Below, one piece after another: positions 38,396 to 50,189 of a stretch of DNA of 64,000 nt. The stretch covers positions 346,001 through 410,000 of the forward strand of contig JADJQS010000001.1 in the NCBI GenBank assembly GCA_016712635.1, in the 5' to 3' direction. A model generated the notes under the pieces. That model saw only the letters and a list, made by a program, of their open reading frames with translations, made no database searches and was not told the origin of the DNA. Within the stretch, counting starts at the first letter, position 1; every line of letters begins with the position of its first letter. Source of the stretch: Gammaproteobacteria bacterium. GTDB lineage: Bacteria; Pseudomonadota; Gammaproteobacteria; SZUA-140. A program made the position numbers and the translations under genes.

Positions 38396-38776
38396 ATGAA
38401 AAGCAAACTCCACATACTCATACTGCTGGCCGGTGCACTTTTTCTCTGCTTCCCGGCCTTCGCCGCCAGCCTGCCGGATTACTACCCGGAGAGATTCGAC
38501 CGCTGGGGTGTGATCGACCAGATCAATCTTGACAAGCAGATCATCGTAGTTAACGACGTCAATGTCCGCGTCACGCGCGACCTGCGGATATATACGGTGA
38601 ACACCCGCTTTGCCACGCTGCAGTCACTGAAACCGGGCATGAAGATCGGCTTCGGAACGACGGGCAGCCGCTCGCTCAGCGGCGCCGTCTCAGAGGTATG
38701 GATACTTCCCGCCGACTACACACCGCCACAGGTCAGCAACTCGGTGGCGAACGAAAGGAGAAAAGGCCGTGAATAA
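38396..38776 (+). CDS. PilY2-like small exported protein
   Basis: 126 aa. The signal peptide MKSKLHILILLAGALFLCFPAFAAS is followed by SLPDYYPERFDRWGVIDQIN and one compact beta domain with IVVNDVNVRVTRDLRIYTV. Its position between pilY1 and pilE is that of PilY2 in Pseudomonas, a protein of unclear role needed for pilus function. The RBS GGAGA precedes ATG 38396. The end overlaps the pilE GTG start by eight bases. Confidence 0.75.
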   Translation: MKSKLHILILLAGALFLCFPAFAASLPDYYPERFDRWGVIDQINLDKQIIVVNDVNVRVTRDLRIYTVNTRFATLQSLKPGMKIGFGTTGSRSLSGAVSEVWILPADYTPPQVSNSVANERRKGRE

Positions 38777-39155
38777 AAATGGAACCCGGGGGTTTACGCT
38801 GATCGAGCTTGTCATGGTAATCGCCATCGTCGGCATCCTGATGGCAATCGCGATTCCGTCCTATAACAACAGCACCACGAAGGCACGCCGCGCCGACGGC
38901 CAGACAGCGCTGATGGACGTCATGGTGCGGCAGGAGCGGTTTTATACCGAAAACAACACCTATTCGACGAACCTGGCCGCACTTCCGGCCCAAGCCGCCT
39001 CGCCCGAAGGCTACTACACGATTACGGCAGCCGCTTGTGGCACCGGCATCGACAGCTGCGTGATACTGACGGCGACGCCGGGAGCCGCTCAAACGAGCGA
39101 TGGCGCCCTCACACTGAACTCACGCGGGCAGAAACTGCCGGCGGACAAATGGTGA
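38769..39155 (+). CDS. pilE: Type IV minor pilin PilE
   Basis: 128 aa, starting at GTG 38769 behind AAAGGAG. The leader MNKNGTRG precedes FTLIELVMVIAIVGILMAIAIPSY, followed by the conserved RRADGQTALMDVMVRQERFYTENNTYS and a C-terminal disulfide loop (CGTGIDSC). PilE-type minor pilins have the ComP/PilE length and the ALPAQAASPEGYYTI phrase. It ends the fimT-pilE operon; degenerate repeats follow but no clear terminator. Confidence 0.93.
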   Translation: MNKNGTRGFTLIELVMVIAIVGILMAIAIPSYNNSTTKARRADGQTALMDVMVRQERFYTENNTYSTNLAALPAQAASPEGYYTITAAACGTGIDSCVILTATPGAAQTSDGALTLNSRGQKLPADKW

Positions 39156-39258
39156 TGCAAAAGACAGGACTGAGAACTCAGGACTTAGGGCTGAGTACAA
39201 ACAACATAAAGACTAGTATTAATCGAGGATAGATTCAAAAGCTGTCCCCGCCTTATTG

Positions 39259-40203
39259 TTAACCGTGCGCCGTTTGCAACTCGCGGGGCAGTGCGAAGAT
39301 AACATGCTCCGGGTTGCCGTCGATGTTCTCGACCGTATCCGCACCCCACTCCCGCAGGCGCGCTATCACCTGATCGACCAGGATCTCCGGCACGGAAGCA
39401 CCGGCGGTGACGCCGATTGCCTTCCTCCCGGCCAGCCACTCGCGCTGGATCTCACCCGCAGCATCAATCAGATACGCGGGCACACCGCATTTCTCGGCGA
39501 TCTCGCGCAGCCTGTTCGAGTTCGAGCTGTTCCGCGAGCCGACGACGAGCATTAAATCGCAGTGGCGGACCAGCAGCTTGACCGCGTCCTGGCGGTTCTG
39601 CGTGGCATAGCAGATATCGTCCTTGCGTGGCCCGTGGATGGCGGGAAAGCGTGCGCGCAGGATGGCGATGATCTCTGCCGTATCGTCCATGGAAAGTGTG
39701 GTCTGCGTAACGAAGGCGAGGTCGGCGGGATTCTGCACCTGCAGGCGCCGGGCATCCTGCGCTGATTCCACCAGATAGATGCGCGCGCGCTGGCTGTCTG
39801 TGTATTGCCCGAGCGTGCCCTCGACTTCGGGGTGGCCTGCATGGCCGATCAGGATGCACTCGCGTGCCGCCTGGGCATGGCGCACCACCTCGAGATGGAC
39901 CTTGGTGACCAGCGGGCAGGTGGCATCGAAAATCTTCAGGCCACGCCGCGCCGCCTCGTTGCGCACTGCCTGCGAAACACCGTGGGCCGAAAAGATCACA
40001 GTGGCGCCGTCGGGCACTTCATGCAGCTCCTCGACGAAGACGGCGCCCTTCTCGTGCAGGTCCTGCACCACGAAGCGGTTATGCACCACCTCGTGGCGCA
40101 CGTACACCGGCGCGCCGAAGATCTCCAGCACGCGCTCGACGATTTCGATGGCGCGGTTGACGCCGGCGCAGAAACCGCGCGGATTGGCAAGGATAACCTG
40201 CAT
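39259..40203 (-). CDS. ispH: 4-hydroxy-3-methylbut-2-enyl diphosphate reductase IspH
   Basis: 314 aa. The three [4Fe-4S] cysteines are present: Cys12 (NPRGFCAGV), the DATCPLV cysteine near 96, and [11 protein letters not shown] near 197; the substrate histidines are in FSAHGVSQ and the [11 protein letters not shown] phrase. It catalyses the last step of the MEP isoprenoid pathway. ATG 40203 is the usual start. It follows lspA by about 60 bp, the common ileS-lspA-ispH order. Confidence 0.96.
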   Translation of the reverse strand: MQVILANPRGFCAGVNRAIEIVERVLEIFGAPVYVRHEVVHNRFVVQDLHEKGAVFVEELHEVPDGATVIFSAHGVSQAVRNEAARRGLKIFDATCPLVTKVHLEVVRHAQAARECILIGHAGHPEVEGTLGQYTDSQRARIYLVESAQDARRLQVQNPADLAFVTQTTLSMDDTAEIIAILRARFPAIHGPRKDDICYATQNRQDAVKLLVRHCDLMLVVGSRNSSNSNRLREIAEKCGVPAYLIDAAGEIQREWLAGRKAIGVTAGASVPEILVDQVIARLREWGADTVENIDGNPEHVIFALPRELQTAHG

Positions 40204-40264
40204 GAAAGACCGTGACCTCAAGTTGGCCGGCACAAAACGCGCTGCCGGAAAGCCGGAACGCTGA

Positions 40265-40798
40265 TTATACCCCGCCCCTATTCCTGGCCACCAGCGCGTC
40301 CAGGATCAGCAGCGCGGCTCCGATGGTGATCGCGGAATCAGCGACGTTGAACGCCGGCCAGTGCCAGTTTCCATAGTAGACGTCGATAAAATCGACCACG
40401 TAGCCGAATTGCAGGCGATCCCACAGATTTCCGAGAGCCCCGCCCAGCACGAGCGCAAGGCCGGCGGCAAGTCTCTGCTGGCCGGCTGGCAGCCGCCGCA
40501 GCCAGAACAGGATCATCGCGCTGACGGCAAGCGCCAGCGCGGTGAAAAACCAGCGCTGCCATCCCGAGGCGGTACTCAGGAAACTGAAGGCGGCACCGCG
40601 GTTATGCACGCGCGTAATGTCCAGGAACGGCAGCAGATTGATGCGTTCATAGAGACTCAGGTTCGCTGCGATCCAGAACTTGGTGAGCTGGTCGAGGATC
40701 AGCACTGCGCCTGTCAGCCACAGCCAGCGCAGCCCGCCCGCCAGGTGGCGGCCGTTCATCACATCCCGGCCGGATCGCTCGCCTGTTGATTCACTCAT
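40265..40798 (-). CDS. lspA: Lipoprotein signal peptidase LspA
   Basis: 177 aa with four membrane helices. The catalytic aspartates lie in [21 protein letters not shown] and [11 protein letters not shown], and the early DQLTKFWI motif is present. It cleaves prolipoproteins after lipidation in the inner membrane. The start codon overlaps the ileS stop (ATGA). The lipobox proteins at 15.8 kb and 22 kb would be its substrates. Confidence 0.96.
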   Translation of the reverse strand: MSESTGERSGRDVMNGRHLAGGLRWLWLTGAVLILDQLTKFWIAANLSLYERINLLPFLDITRVHNRGAAFSFLSTASGWQRWFFTALALAVSAMILFWLRRLPAGQQRLAAGLALVLGGALGNLWDRLQFGYVVDFIDVYYGNWHWPAFNVADSAITIGAALLILDALVARNRGGV

Positions 40799-43669
40799 GC
40801 GTAGCGGCGCTCCTCACCCGGACCCGCGACGTTTTCGATGCATCGGCCGCACAGCTCGGGGTGTTCTGCGTCATTCCCGACGTCCGCGCGGTGGTGCCAG
40901 CAGCGCACGCACTTGGGATGGGATGAAGCCAGCACCTTGATCCAGAACGGCTCGCCCCCGGCCGCCGCCTCGACGGCGTCGGCCGGCCGGTCTCCATCGG
41001 TGTGCACGCGCGCATAGGAGGTGATCAGCACGAAGCGCAACTCATCGCCCAGCCCGGCGAGGTGCGTATGGAGCCTGTCGCCGCAATACAGGTCCACCTC
41101 GGCATCGAGTGAGGAACCGATGGCACCACTGACGCGCAGCTTCTCCAATTCCTTACTGACTGCCATACGCGCTTCTATGATCTGTTCCCAGATTTGGTCC
41201 CAATCCATATGCTCTCCTACCCGCAGACCTGATTCATCAAAACCAAGTTTGTCAGTGCCGATTTTAATCTCGGCATGCCACCTGATACCATTCCGCCAGA
41301 AACACCGACTCGCCACGCGCGCCGGGTATATATTGCCAGATATCCTCGGCGGTAAAGCTCAGGATCGGTGCGATCCAGCGCACCAAGGCCTCGACCAGAT
41401 GATGCAGCGCCGTCTGCGCCGAGCGCGCGCGCGGCTGTCGGTCTGGGTGGTGTACTGGCGGTCCTTGATGATGTCGAGGTAGAAGGCGCCGAGATCCATC
41501 GCGCAGAAGTTGTGCGCCTTTTGGTAGATGATGTGAAACTCGTAATTCTGATAGGCCTGACGTATCTCATTCTGTAATCGTCCAGCGCGTAGCACAATCC
41601 GTCGATCCAGACTAAGCATATCCCCCCAACCCACACGGTGCGCCGCCGGATCGAAGCCGTTAAGGATTGGCGAGCAGGAAGCGCGCGGTGTTGCGGATAC
41701 GCCGGTAGGCGTCGGCCGTGCGCTTGAGAATCTCGTCGGAGACGTTCATCTCGCCGCGGTAATCGGTCGCCGCAACCCACAGGCGCAGTATGTCGGCGCC
41801 GAGGTTGTTCACCACCTTCTGCGGTGCGATCACGTTGCCGAGCGACTTCGACATCTTGCGCCCCTGCGCGTCCACCGTGAAACCATGGGTCAGGACTGCC
41901 TTATAGGGTGCGACACCGCGCATCGCGACCGAGGTGAGCAGGGAGGACTGGAACCAGCCTCGATGCTGGTCGGAACCCTCCAGGTAGAGGTCGGCCGGAA
42001 AAGGCATGTCTGTGCCCAGCACACAGAAATGCGTCACGCCGGAGTCGAACCAGACATCAAGAATATTGGTGACCTTGTCGTAGTCGCGCACCTCGACACC
42101 GAGCAGCTCCTCGGCCTTCAGGTCAAACCAGGCGTCGATGCCGCCCTGCGCGACGCGCTGCGCCACCTGCTCGATCAGCTCCGCCGTGCGCGGATGCAGC
42201 TCGCCGCTCTGGCGATGGACGAACACCGTGATCGGCACACCCCAGGTACGCTGGCGCGAGATGCACCAGTCCGGGCGCTTCTCGATCATCCCGTCGATGC
42301 GCGCCTGCCCCCACTGCGGGATCCAGTTCACCTGGCGGATGGCGTCCAGCGCCTGGCCGCGCAACCCGCTCTGTTCCATGTTGATGAACCACTGCGGGGT
42401 GGCGCGGAAGATGATCGGCGTCTTGTGGCGCCAGCAGTGCGGATAGCTGTGGCGGATCGCCTCGGCGTGCATCAACGCGCCGCGCGCCTTGATCTCCTCG
42501 ATGATGTGGCCGTTGGCGTCGAACACGTGCTGGCCGGCGAACAGCGGCGTATCCGGCAGGAAGCAGCCGCGCGCATCCACCGGGTTGTCGATCTGCAGTC
42601 CGTAACGCAGGCCGACCACGTAGTCCTCCTGGCCGTGCCCGGGCGCGGTATGGACCGCGCCGGTGCCGGCCTCGGCGGTGACGTGATCGCCCAGTATCAG
42701 CGGCACTTCCCGTTCGTAGAATGGATGCCTGAGCTTGATACCCTCGAGATCGACGCCCTTGCAATAGGCGATGACGCGGTAGTCTTCAATGCCGTAGCGG
42801 ACCATGGCATTCTTGAGCAGCTGGTCCGCCAATAGCAGGCGTTCGCCGCCCCGGGCCGTCTCGCACTGAACCAGTACGTAATCGAAATCGGGATTCAGCG
42901 CCACGGCCTGGTTGGCGGGCAGTGTCCACGGCGTGGTGGTCCAGATCAGCACCGAGACGGGGCCGCGTCCTTCATGCCCCGGAACATGACGGCAGCGCTC
43001 CAGCAGTGATTCCTCGTCGAGCACCTCGAAGCGCACGTCAATCGCCGGAGAGGTGCGCTCCTCATACTCCACCTCCGCCTCGGCCAGCGCCGAGCCGCAG
43101 TCGCTGCACCAGTGCACCGGCTTGAATCCCTTGTTGACGTGTCCGGCCGCGATGATGCGCCCGAGCGCGCGGATGATGTTGGCCTCGAAGGCATAATCCA
43201 TCGTCAGATACGGCCGTTCCCAGTCGCCCAGGATGCCGAGACGTTTGAAGTCGGCGCGCTGCTGGTCCACCTGCTTCGCGGCATAGTCGCGGCACGCCTG
43301 GCGGAAGGCGCGCGCGTCCACCTTCTGTCCCGCCTTGCCGACCTTTTTTTCGACATTCAGCTCGATCGGCAGGCCGTGACAATCCCAGCCCGGAACATAG
43401 GGGGCGTCGTATCCGTCCAGGGTTTTTGACTTGACGATGATATCCTTCAACACCTTGTTGACGGCATGGCCGATGTGGATCTCCCCGTTGGCGTAGGGCG
43501 GACCGTCGTGCAGGACGAACTGCGGCCGCCCCTTGCGCGTCTCGCGCAGGCGCGCGTAGAGGTCCATGCGCTCCCACTCGGCGATGAATTCCGGTTCGCG
43601 CGCGGCCAGGTTCGCCTTCATTGCGAACTCGGTCTGGGGGAGATTCAGGGTGTCTTTGTAATCGGACAT
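40795..43669 (-). pseudogene. ileS: Isoleucyl-tRNA synthetase, about three frameshifts near the 3' end
   Basis: The first 669 codons (43669-41660) are intact and carry the class I motifs [15 protein letters not shown] (HIGH) and [10 protein letters not shown] (KMSKS), plus the editing domain. Then the frame breaks. One extra base near 41668 ends the frame at FLLANP when it should read [12 protein letters not shown]. One base is missing in the GC-rich run near 41428 (SRARRSAQTA expected). One extra base lies between about 41215 and 41300. The net surplus of one base agrees with a span of 2875 nt. The last part is intact, with the zinc CxxC pairs (HPKCVRCWH, ELCGRC). The gene is normally essential, so sequencing or assembly error is likely. 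Confidence 0.95.
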
Positions 43670-43720
43670 TCGGTAACCGCCGTTGGATATGATGCGTCAG
43701 TTTCTATAAAGCGCGGGCGC

Positions 43721-44695
43721 TCAGTTTATGCCGGCCAGGCGTCTCTGCTCGAGCATCCGGCGCTCGAAAAACTCGCGCGCGCGCGCCTCGTCGCGCCGGA
43801 TCTGCTGCTTGAGCGCCTCCAGCGAGTCAAAGCGGGCCTCGTCGCGCAGCCGTATAAGAAATTCCACCTGGAGATGGCGGCCGTAGAGGTCGCCCTCGAA
43901 ATCCAGCAGATGAACCTCGAGACGGCATTGGGCGCCGCCGACGGTGGGACGCGTACCGATATTCGCGATCCCGGGCAGCGGCTCACGCTCGAGACCGAAG
44001 ACCTGCACCGCGAACACGCCGACGACGGGCGCGCTACGCGTTCCGCAGTGCGCGAGGGCGCGCCGGTTCATATGGATGTTCGCCGTCGGATAGCCAAGCT
44101 CGCGCCCGCGCCGGTCGCCCTCCACCACCCGTCCCGAAAGGCGGTAACAGCGTCCCAGCAGTTTCTCCGCAGCCGCGAGATCGCCCTGCTGCAATGCCGC
44201 GCGGATGCGCGTGCTGCTGACCCGCTCGCCGCCAATCTCGAAGGCACGCATCACCAGCACCTGGAAACCCGACTGCTGCAGCATGGCCACGTCTCCCTGG
44301 CGGTCGCGGCCGAAGCGGAAATCGCCCCCGATAACCAGGCAGCGCACGCCGAGCGAATTGACCAGCACCTCGCGGATGAAATCCCGCGCAGGCATGTCCG
44401 CCAGAGCCCGGTCGAAACGCAGGCACAGCACATGGTCGACCGCATAGCGGCGCAGTGTCTGCATTTTTTCGCGAAAGCCGGTCAGCCGCATCGGGGCGTT
44501 ATCCGACCGGAAGAACTCTTGGGGATGTGGCTCGAAGGTAATCACCACGGAAGGCAGTCCAAGCTCGGACGCCTTCTCCGCCACCTGGCCAAGCACTGCC
44601 TGGTGTCCGAGATGGATACCGTCGAAGTTACCTATGGTGGCAACGCATCCGCTGTGGCGGAAATGCCGTTGCCGGAATCCTCGTATCAAATGCAT
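43721..44695 (-). CDS. ribF: Bifunctional riboflavin kinase/FAD synthetase RibF
   Basis: 324 aa. The N-terminal nucleotidyltransferase has TIGNFDGIHLGHQAVL (HLGH motif) and VIGGDFRFGRDRQGD; the C-terminal flavokinase has GRELGYPTANIHMNRRAL. Together they turn riboflavin into FMN and FAD. It lies upstream of ileS in the usual murJ-ribF-ileS-lspA-ispH order. The start at 44695 (MHLIRGFRQRH) matches the family; an upstream frame start at 44728 is less likely. Confidence 0.95.
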   Translation of the reverse strand: MHLIRGFRQRHFRHSGCVATIGNFDGIHLGHQAVLGQVAEKASELGLPSVVITFEPHPQEFFRSDNAPMRLTGFREKMQTLRRYAVDHVLCLRFDRALADMPARDFIREVLVNSLGVRCLVIGGDFRFGRDRQGDVAMLQQSGFQVLVMRAFEIGGERVSSTRIRAALQQGDLAAAEKLLGRCYRLSGRVVEGDRRGRELGYPTANIHMNRRALAHCGTRSAPVVGVFAVQVFGLEREPLPGIANIGTRPTVGGAQCRLEVHLLDFEGDLYGRHLQVEFLIRLRDEARFDSLEALKQQIRRDEARAREFFERRMLEQRRLAGIN

Positions 44696-44777
44696 GTCAG
44701 TACGCGCGCCTGGACCGTGACCCATCAATCAGGAATGGTCCATTATAAACAAGGTGATGCGGATTAACACGGCATCC

Positions 44778-46346
44778 TCAGGCCGCGCCCGGCGGATGCG
44801 CGATGTGGCGCCAGCGCAGTCCCAGCAGCCACAGGCTGATGAAATAGATGGCCATCCCGGCCGACGTGCAGATCCCCAGGCGAAGCGCGCGCGCCCGCCA
44901 CTCCAGCCCCGTCCACGCGGCCGTGTCCGCCTGGATCAGCACGAGCGCAATCAGCATCACCGCTGTGGCGGCACCCACCTGCAGGAGGAGGCGACTCCAG
45001 CCGGGTGCCGGGCGGTACCATTGCACCCGGTACAGATGTGCATACAGCAGGGCCGCATTGAGAAACGCCGCCAGCGTCGTCGCCAGCGCCAGCCCCGCGT
45101 GCGGCGCGGGAAACTCCCATATCACCATCGGCACCACGAAGGCGACGTTCATGACGATATTGGCCAGCATCGCAACGATCCCGATACGAACCGGTGTCAC
45201 CGCATCCTGCCGCGCGTAGAAAGCCGGCGCCAGCACCTTCACCAGGATGAAACCCAGCAGGCCGAGGGCGTAGGCCTGCAGACTCAGGGTGGCCATGCGC
45301 GCGTCGTGCTGTCCGAACTCGCCGTATTGGAACAAGCTGGCGAGCAGTGGACCAGCGAGCATGAACAGCCCGGCCGCTGCCGGCGTGCCGATCACGATCA
45401 CCATGCGCAGGGCCCAGTCGAGCGTACGGGAGTAGTCGGCGGTCGCGTCCGCGGCGTGATGCCGGGACAGGCGCGGCAGTATCACCGTCGCAAGCGCGAT
45501 GCCGAATACGCCGAGCGGGAATTCCATCAGACGGTCGGAATAATACAGCCAGCTCACGCTGCCGGTGACGAGGAACGATGCTGCCAGCGTATCGATCAGG
45601 AGATTGATCTGCACCACGGACGAACCGAAGATGCCCGGCAGCATCAGACCCAGGATGCGCCGTACTCCGGGATGGTCGCGCCGCCAGCGCGGGCGCGGAA
45701 GCATACGGACGGCGCGCAAAAAGGGCAGTTGGAATAGCAGCTGCACGATACCCGCGATGAGGACGCCCCATGCGAGCGCAGTCACCGGCTCCTCCAGCTG
45801 CGGAGCCAACCACAGCGTTGCGGCGATCAGGCACAGGTTGAGCAGCACCGGCGTGAAGGCCGGCACGGCGAAGCGCCCGAAGCTGTTCAGAATGCCGCCC
45901 GCCAGCGCGGTCAGCGAGATGAACAGGATGTACGGAAAGGTCAGGCGCACCATCTGTACAGTGAGGTCGTATTTCGCCGTGTCCGCCAGAAACCCCGGGG
46001 CGAACGCCAGCACGAGCAGCGGCGCCGCCAGGATGCCCAGCACGGTAACCGCAAGCAACAAGACGCCCAAGACTCCGGACGCGCCGGCGGCGAGATCACG
46101 CACCTCCTCCGGCGTATGCCGCGCGCGGTACTCCGCCAGCACTGGAACGAAGGCCTGCGAAAATGACCCTTCGGCGAACAGGCGACGCAGGAAATTCGGT
46201 ATCTTGAAGGCGACGAAGAAGGCGTCCGCCGCGCTTCCCGCGCCGAACACGCGCGCGATGACGACGTCCCGCGCCAGCCCGAGCACGCGTGAAAACAGCG
46301 TCATCCCGCCCACGACTGTGGTCGACCTCAACAGGTCGTGACTCAC
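44778..46346 (-). CDS. murJ: Lipid II flippase MurJ
   Basis: About 522 aa with 14 predicted helices. The MATE-like MVF fold is shown by TLFSRVLGLARDVVIARVFGAG and FFVAFKIPNFLRRLFAEGSFSQAFVPVL. It flips lipid II across the inner membrane. A GTG start at 46346 behind GGAGCGGAGG gives the N-terminal length of E. coli MurJ; ATG 46364 and TTG 46385 are alternatives. It runs divergently from rpsT, as in many gammaproteobacteria. Confidence 0.93.
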   Translation of the reverse strand: MSHDLLRSTTVVGGMTLFSRVLGLARDVVIARVFGAGSAADAFFVAFKIPNFLRRLFAEGSFSQAFVPVLAEYRARHTPEEVRDLAAGASGVLGVLLLAVTVLGILAAPLLVLAFAPGFLADTAKYDLTVQMVRLTFPYILFISLTALAGGILNSFGRFAVPAFTPVLLNLCLIAATLWLAPQLEEPVTALAWGVLIAGIVQLLFQLPFLRAVRMLPRPRWRRDHPGVRRILGLMLPGIFGSSVVQINLLIDTLAASFLVTGSVSWLYYSDRLMEFPLGVFGIALATVILPRLSRHHAADATADYSRTLDWALRMVIVIGTPAAAGLFMLAGPLLASLFQYGEFGQHDARMATLSLQAYALGLLGFILVKVLAPAFYARQDAVTPVRIGIVAMLANIVMNVAFVVPMVIWEFPAPHAGLALATTLAAFLNAALLYAHLYRVQWYRPAPGWSRLLLQVGAATAVMLIALVLIQADTAAWTGLEWRARALRLGICTSAGMAIYFISLWLLGLRWRHIAHPPGAA

Positions 46347-46566
46347 TGCCTCCGCTCCGCCCATGTTCCGCGCGGCGCCACGCAAACCATCTTGATTGAA
46401 TACATTTATTTATTATTATCAATCAGATATACACTTTCTTCCGCCCAGGCACACCGCCCAAACCACCTCCACGGCGGAGGACGGAAGTCGTCTTTCCGAT
46501 TGACAAGGCAGGTAAAAATCAGCATAGTTGTGCGCCTTCCGGACAGTTAATCACAGGAGTCGATCG

Positions 46567-46833
46567 TTGGCTAACACAGCACAGGCCAGAAAGCGGGCAC
46601 GCCAGGCCGAGAAGCACCGCACCCACAACACCGCGCTCCGCTCGTCGTTGCGCACGGTGTGCAAGAACGTTGTCAAGGCGCTCGGCGCCAAGGACAAGAC
46701 CCAGGCCGTCGCCGCCTACGAAAAGGCCGTACCACTGCTAGACAAGATGGCGCGCAAGGGTTTCATCGACAAGAACAAGGCCGCCCGCCAGAAGAGCCGC
46801 CTCAACGCCCAGCTCAAGGCCCTGCAGGCCTGA
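46567..46833 (+). CDS. rpsT: 30S ribosomal protein S20
   Basis: 88 aa, very basic, helical: ANTAQARKRARQAEKHRTHN ... FIDKNKAARQKSRLNAQLKAL, typical of S20. The start is TTG (TTGGCTAACACA) behind ACAGGAG, the same rare initiation codon as E. coli rpsT, where S20 represses its own translation. A plus-strand terminator follows. Confidence 0.97.
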   Translation: MANTAQARKRARQAEKHRTHNTALRSSLRTVCKNVVKALGAKDKTQAVAAYEKAVPLLDKMARKGFIDKNKAARQKSRLNAQLKALQA

Positions 46834-46864
46834 CCGTACCCGATTTTCTACTACTGCTGCTTGC

Positions 46865-46890
46865 AAGCCGGCTCATGCCGGCTTAATTTT
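46865..46890 (+). terminator. Terminator after rpsT
   Basis: AAGCCGGC - TCAT - GCCGGCTT perfect 8-bp hairpin followed by AATTTTGT, 31 bp after the rpsT stop and 19 bp before the end of proB on the other strand. Confidence 0.78.
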
Positions 46891-46908
46891 GTCCGCCAGC
46901 CCGGCTGA

Positions 46909-48036
46909 TCAGATCAGCACCAGATTGTCCCGGTGCACCAGCTCCGGCTCGTCCTCGTAGCCGAGCAGTTCCTTGATCCGCTCACTCGGCTGTCGCATGA
47001 TCCTGCGTGCCTCATCCGCACTGTAATTGACCAGCCCGCGCGCGACCTCGCGCCCAAGCGGATCAATGCAGGCCACCAGCTCGCCGCGCTCAAAATCTCC
47101 CCTGACATCCACCACACCGACCGGCAGCAGACTGCGGCCGGATTCACGCAGTACGCGCGCGGCGCCGTCGTCGATCACCAGCTGACCACGCACCTGCAGC
47201 TGCCCAGCCAGCCATTGCTTGCGTGCGAGCAGCGGCTCCTGTGCCGGACGGATCAGTGTGCCGACCTCCTCGCCGCGCCGGATGCCGGAGAGTATCCCGG
47301 GCTCGCGGCCCCAGGCGATGAGGGTGGCCGCCCCGGAACGCGCGGCACGCGCCGCGGCGCGCACCTTGGTCACCATCCCGCCCCGGCCCCAGGTGCCGAT
47401 GCCGCCGCCTGTGGCCATGCGTTCAAGCTCGGGATCGCCGGCCCGGCCTTCGCTGATCAGGCGCGCCTCCGGATGATGCCTGGGATCCAGGTCATACATC
47501 CCGGGCTGGTCGGTGAGCAGCACGAGTAGCTCCGCCTCGACCAGATTCGCCACCAGGGCGGCCAGCGTGTCGTTGTCGCCGAAACGGATCTCTTCCACTG
47601 CCACGGTGTCGTTCTCATTGACGATCGGCACCACGCCCAGTCCGAGCAGGGTGCGCAGCGTGCTGCGCGCATTGAGGTAGCGCCTGCGGTCGGCCAGGTC
47701 GTCGTGGGTCAGCAGCACCTGCGCCGTGTGCAGGCCGAATCGCTGGAAGCAGTTCTCATAGGCCTCGATCAGGCCCATCTGACCCACTGCGGCCGCGGCC
47801 TGCAATTCATGGAGGGCCTGCGGGCGGCGCGCCCAGCCCAGGCGTTTCACGCCCTCGGAAACTGCGCCGGAGGAGACCAGTACGACCTCGACGCCTTCAC
47901 CACGCAGCGCGGCGATCTGCTCCACCCACTGCGCCATCAGGACACGGTCCAGCCCCCGGCCCTCGTTCGTCAGCAGTGAACTGCCCACCTTCACCACCCA
48001 GCGCTGGGAATGACCGAGTTGTACACGGGATTTCAT
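46909..48036 (-). CDS. proB: Glutamate 5-kinase ProB
   Basis: 375 aa. The amino-acid kinase domain has [51 protein letters not shown] and [20 protein letters not shown]; a C-terminal PUA domain begins near [11 protein letters not shown]. It carries out the first step of proline synthesis. ATG 48036 ([10 protein letters not shown]) is preferred over an in-frame start at 48087. It lies downstream of obgE on the same strand with a 150-bp spacer; rplU-rpmA-obgE-proB is a common order. Confidence 0.95.
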   Translation of the reverse strand: MKSRVQLGHSQRWVVKVGSSLLTNEGRGLDRVLMAQWVEQIAALRGEGVEVVLVSSGAVSEGVKRLGWARRPQALHELQAAAAVGQMGLIEAYENCFQRFGLHTAQVLLTHDDLADRRRYLNARSTLRTLLGLGVVPIVNENDTVAVEEIRFGDNDTLAALVANLVEAELLVLLTDQPGMYDLDPRHHPEARLISEGRAGDPELERMATGGGIGTWGRGGMVTKVRAAARAARSGAATLIAWGREPGILSGIRRGEEVGTLIRPAQEPLLARKQWLAGQLQVRGQLVIDDGAARVLRESGRSLLPVGVVDVRGDFERGELVACIDPLGREVARGLVNYSADEARRIMRQPSERIKELLGYEDEPELVHRDNLVLI

Positions 48037-48185
48037 CGAAATAGTTTCAAGTGTCTGACGTGAAGTTGCAAGCAGCAGAGACAGCAACAGGAGAACGATG
48101 CGCCCATCAAATGGAAGTGTGCTTCATGGCGCACGCTTCGATCAGTGTCATCGGCAGCCTCAGTTCCGCCGCCGCCCATGCATCG

Positions 48186-49208
<1,023 letters not shown>

Positions 49209-49316
49209 TCAACCCGGATACAGGAGGCAAGAAGGGATTATGAGGATCACGATATCCCGGTAAAGGAATGACATTGGGCATCCAGCCCCATGTCGCGCCA
49301 TATTTGCCTGTCCCCT

Positions 49317-49345
49317 AAACAAAAAACCCCGTCCTGGGACGGGGT
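49317..49345 (-). terminator. Terminator between rpmA and obgE
   Basis: Minus strand: ACCCCGTCC and GGACGGGGT arms (9 bp) followed by TTTTTTGTTT. It would end the rplU-rpmA transcript, so obgE probably has its own promoter or depends on readthrough. Confidence 0.88.
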
Positions 49346-49370
49346 CTCGTGCGCTACTTCAGCGCCAAGC

Positions 49371-49628
49371 TCAAGCCGGTATTACGCTGACATACCGGCG
49401 ACTGTGCGGACCCTTGGTCTCGAACTGCACGGTACCGTCGGCGACTGCGAACAGGGTATGGTCGCGACCCATGGCCACGTGCCTGCCTGCATGGAAACGA
49501 GTGCCGCGCTGCCGGATGATGATATTGCCGGATATCACGCTCTCGCCGCCGAAGCGCTTCACGCCCAGGCGTTTCGACTCCGAATCACGTCCGTTGCGGC
49601 TGCTGCCGCCTGCCTTTTTATGTGCCAT
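49371..49628 (-). CDS. rpmA: 50S ribosomal protein L27
   Basis: 85 aa. [20 protein letters not shown] is the classic L27 N-terminus; [10 protein letters not shown] and [13 protein letters not shown] follow. Its N-terminal tail reaches the peptidyl transferase centre. It follows rplU by 21 bp in the usual operon. Confidence 0.98.
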   Translation of the reverse strand: MAHKKAGGSSRNGRDSESKRLGVKRFGGESVISGNIIIRQRGTRFHAGRHVAMGRDHTLFAVADGTVQFETKGPHSRRYVSVIPA

Positions 49629-49649
49629 GGTGACCTGCCCCTAATTATT

Positions 49650-49964
49650 TCAGCTCGCCGATATCCCGGTGATCTGCAATTCGGTGTAGTGCTGGCGGTG
49701 ACCCATCTCGCGATGGTAATGCTTGCGCCGGCGATGCTTGATGATGCGGATCTTGTCACCGCGGCCATGCGCCTTGACGGTGGCATTTACCTTGCCTCCG
49801 GCGACATAGGGCGTGCCGATCCGGATCGAGTCCCCGTCCGAGACCATCAGCACCTTGTCGATAGCTATCGAGGCCCCTTCACCCGCCTCAAGCTTCTCGA
49901 CCCGGATGATATCGCCTTCCTGGGCCCGGTACTGCTTACCGCCTGTCTCGAAAACCGCGTACAT
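49650..49964 (-). CDS. rplU: 50S ribosomal protein L21
   Basis: 104 aa. [26 protein letters not shown] and the basic [20 protein letters not shown] loop with [11 protein letters not shown] are diagnostic of L21. It is first gene of rplU-rpmA, divergent from ispB across a 225-bp spacer that should carry both promoters. Confidence 0.98.
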   Translation of the reverse strand: MYAVFETGGKQYRAQEGDIIRVEKLEAGEGASIAIDKVLMVSDGDSIRIGTPYVAGGKVNATVKAHGRGDKIRIIKHRRRKHYHREMGHRQHYTELQITGISAS

Positions 49965-50189
49965 ATCCAGCTCCAGCCGTCAAAATGTGTCAGTAACCAA
50001 CGGGAAGTGCGCAAAGCAGGGCATTCTAACCAATACCCCGGGACAGGTCAACGCCGCAATACCCGCTACTTGCCACTCCTGCGCGCGCGCTCTAAACTGG
50101 GTCGCTTCCCCTTGATTATCAACCACCATGCCATGCGTACGGGATCCTGACCGCCTGTGAACTCGCCGCTGAAAATCGCTCCGATCTCG

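Noticed and set aside
39156..39258. Terminator after pilE
   Set aside because: The ACTCAGGACT/GGACTGAG words form only weak, overlapping stems and no T-run follows.
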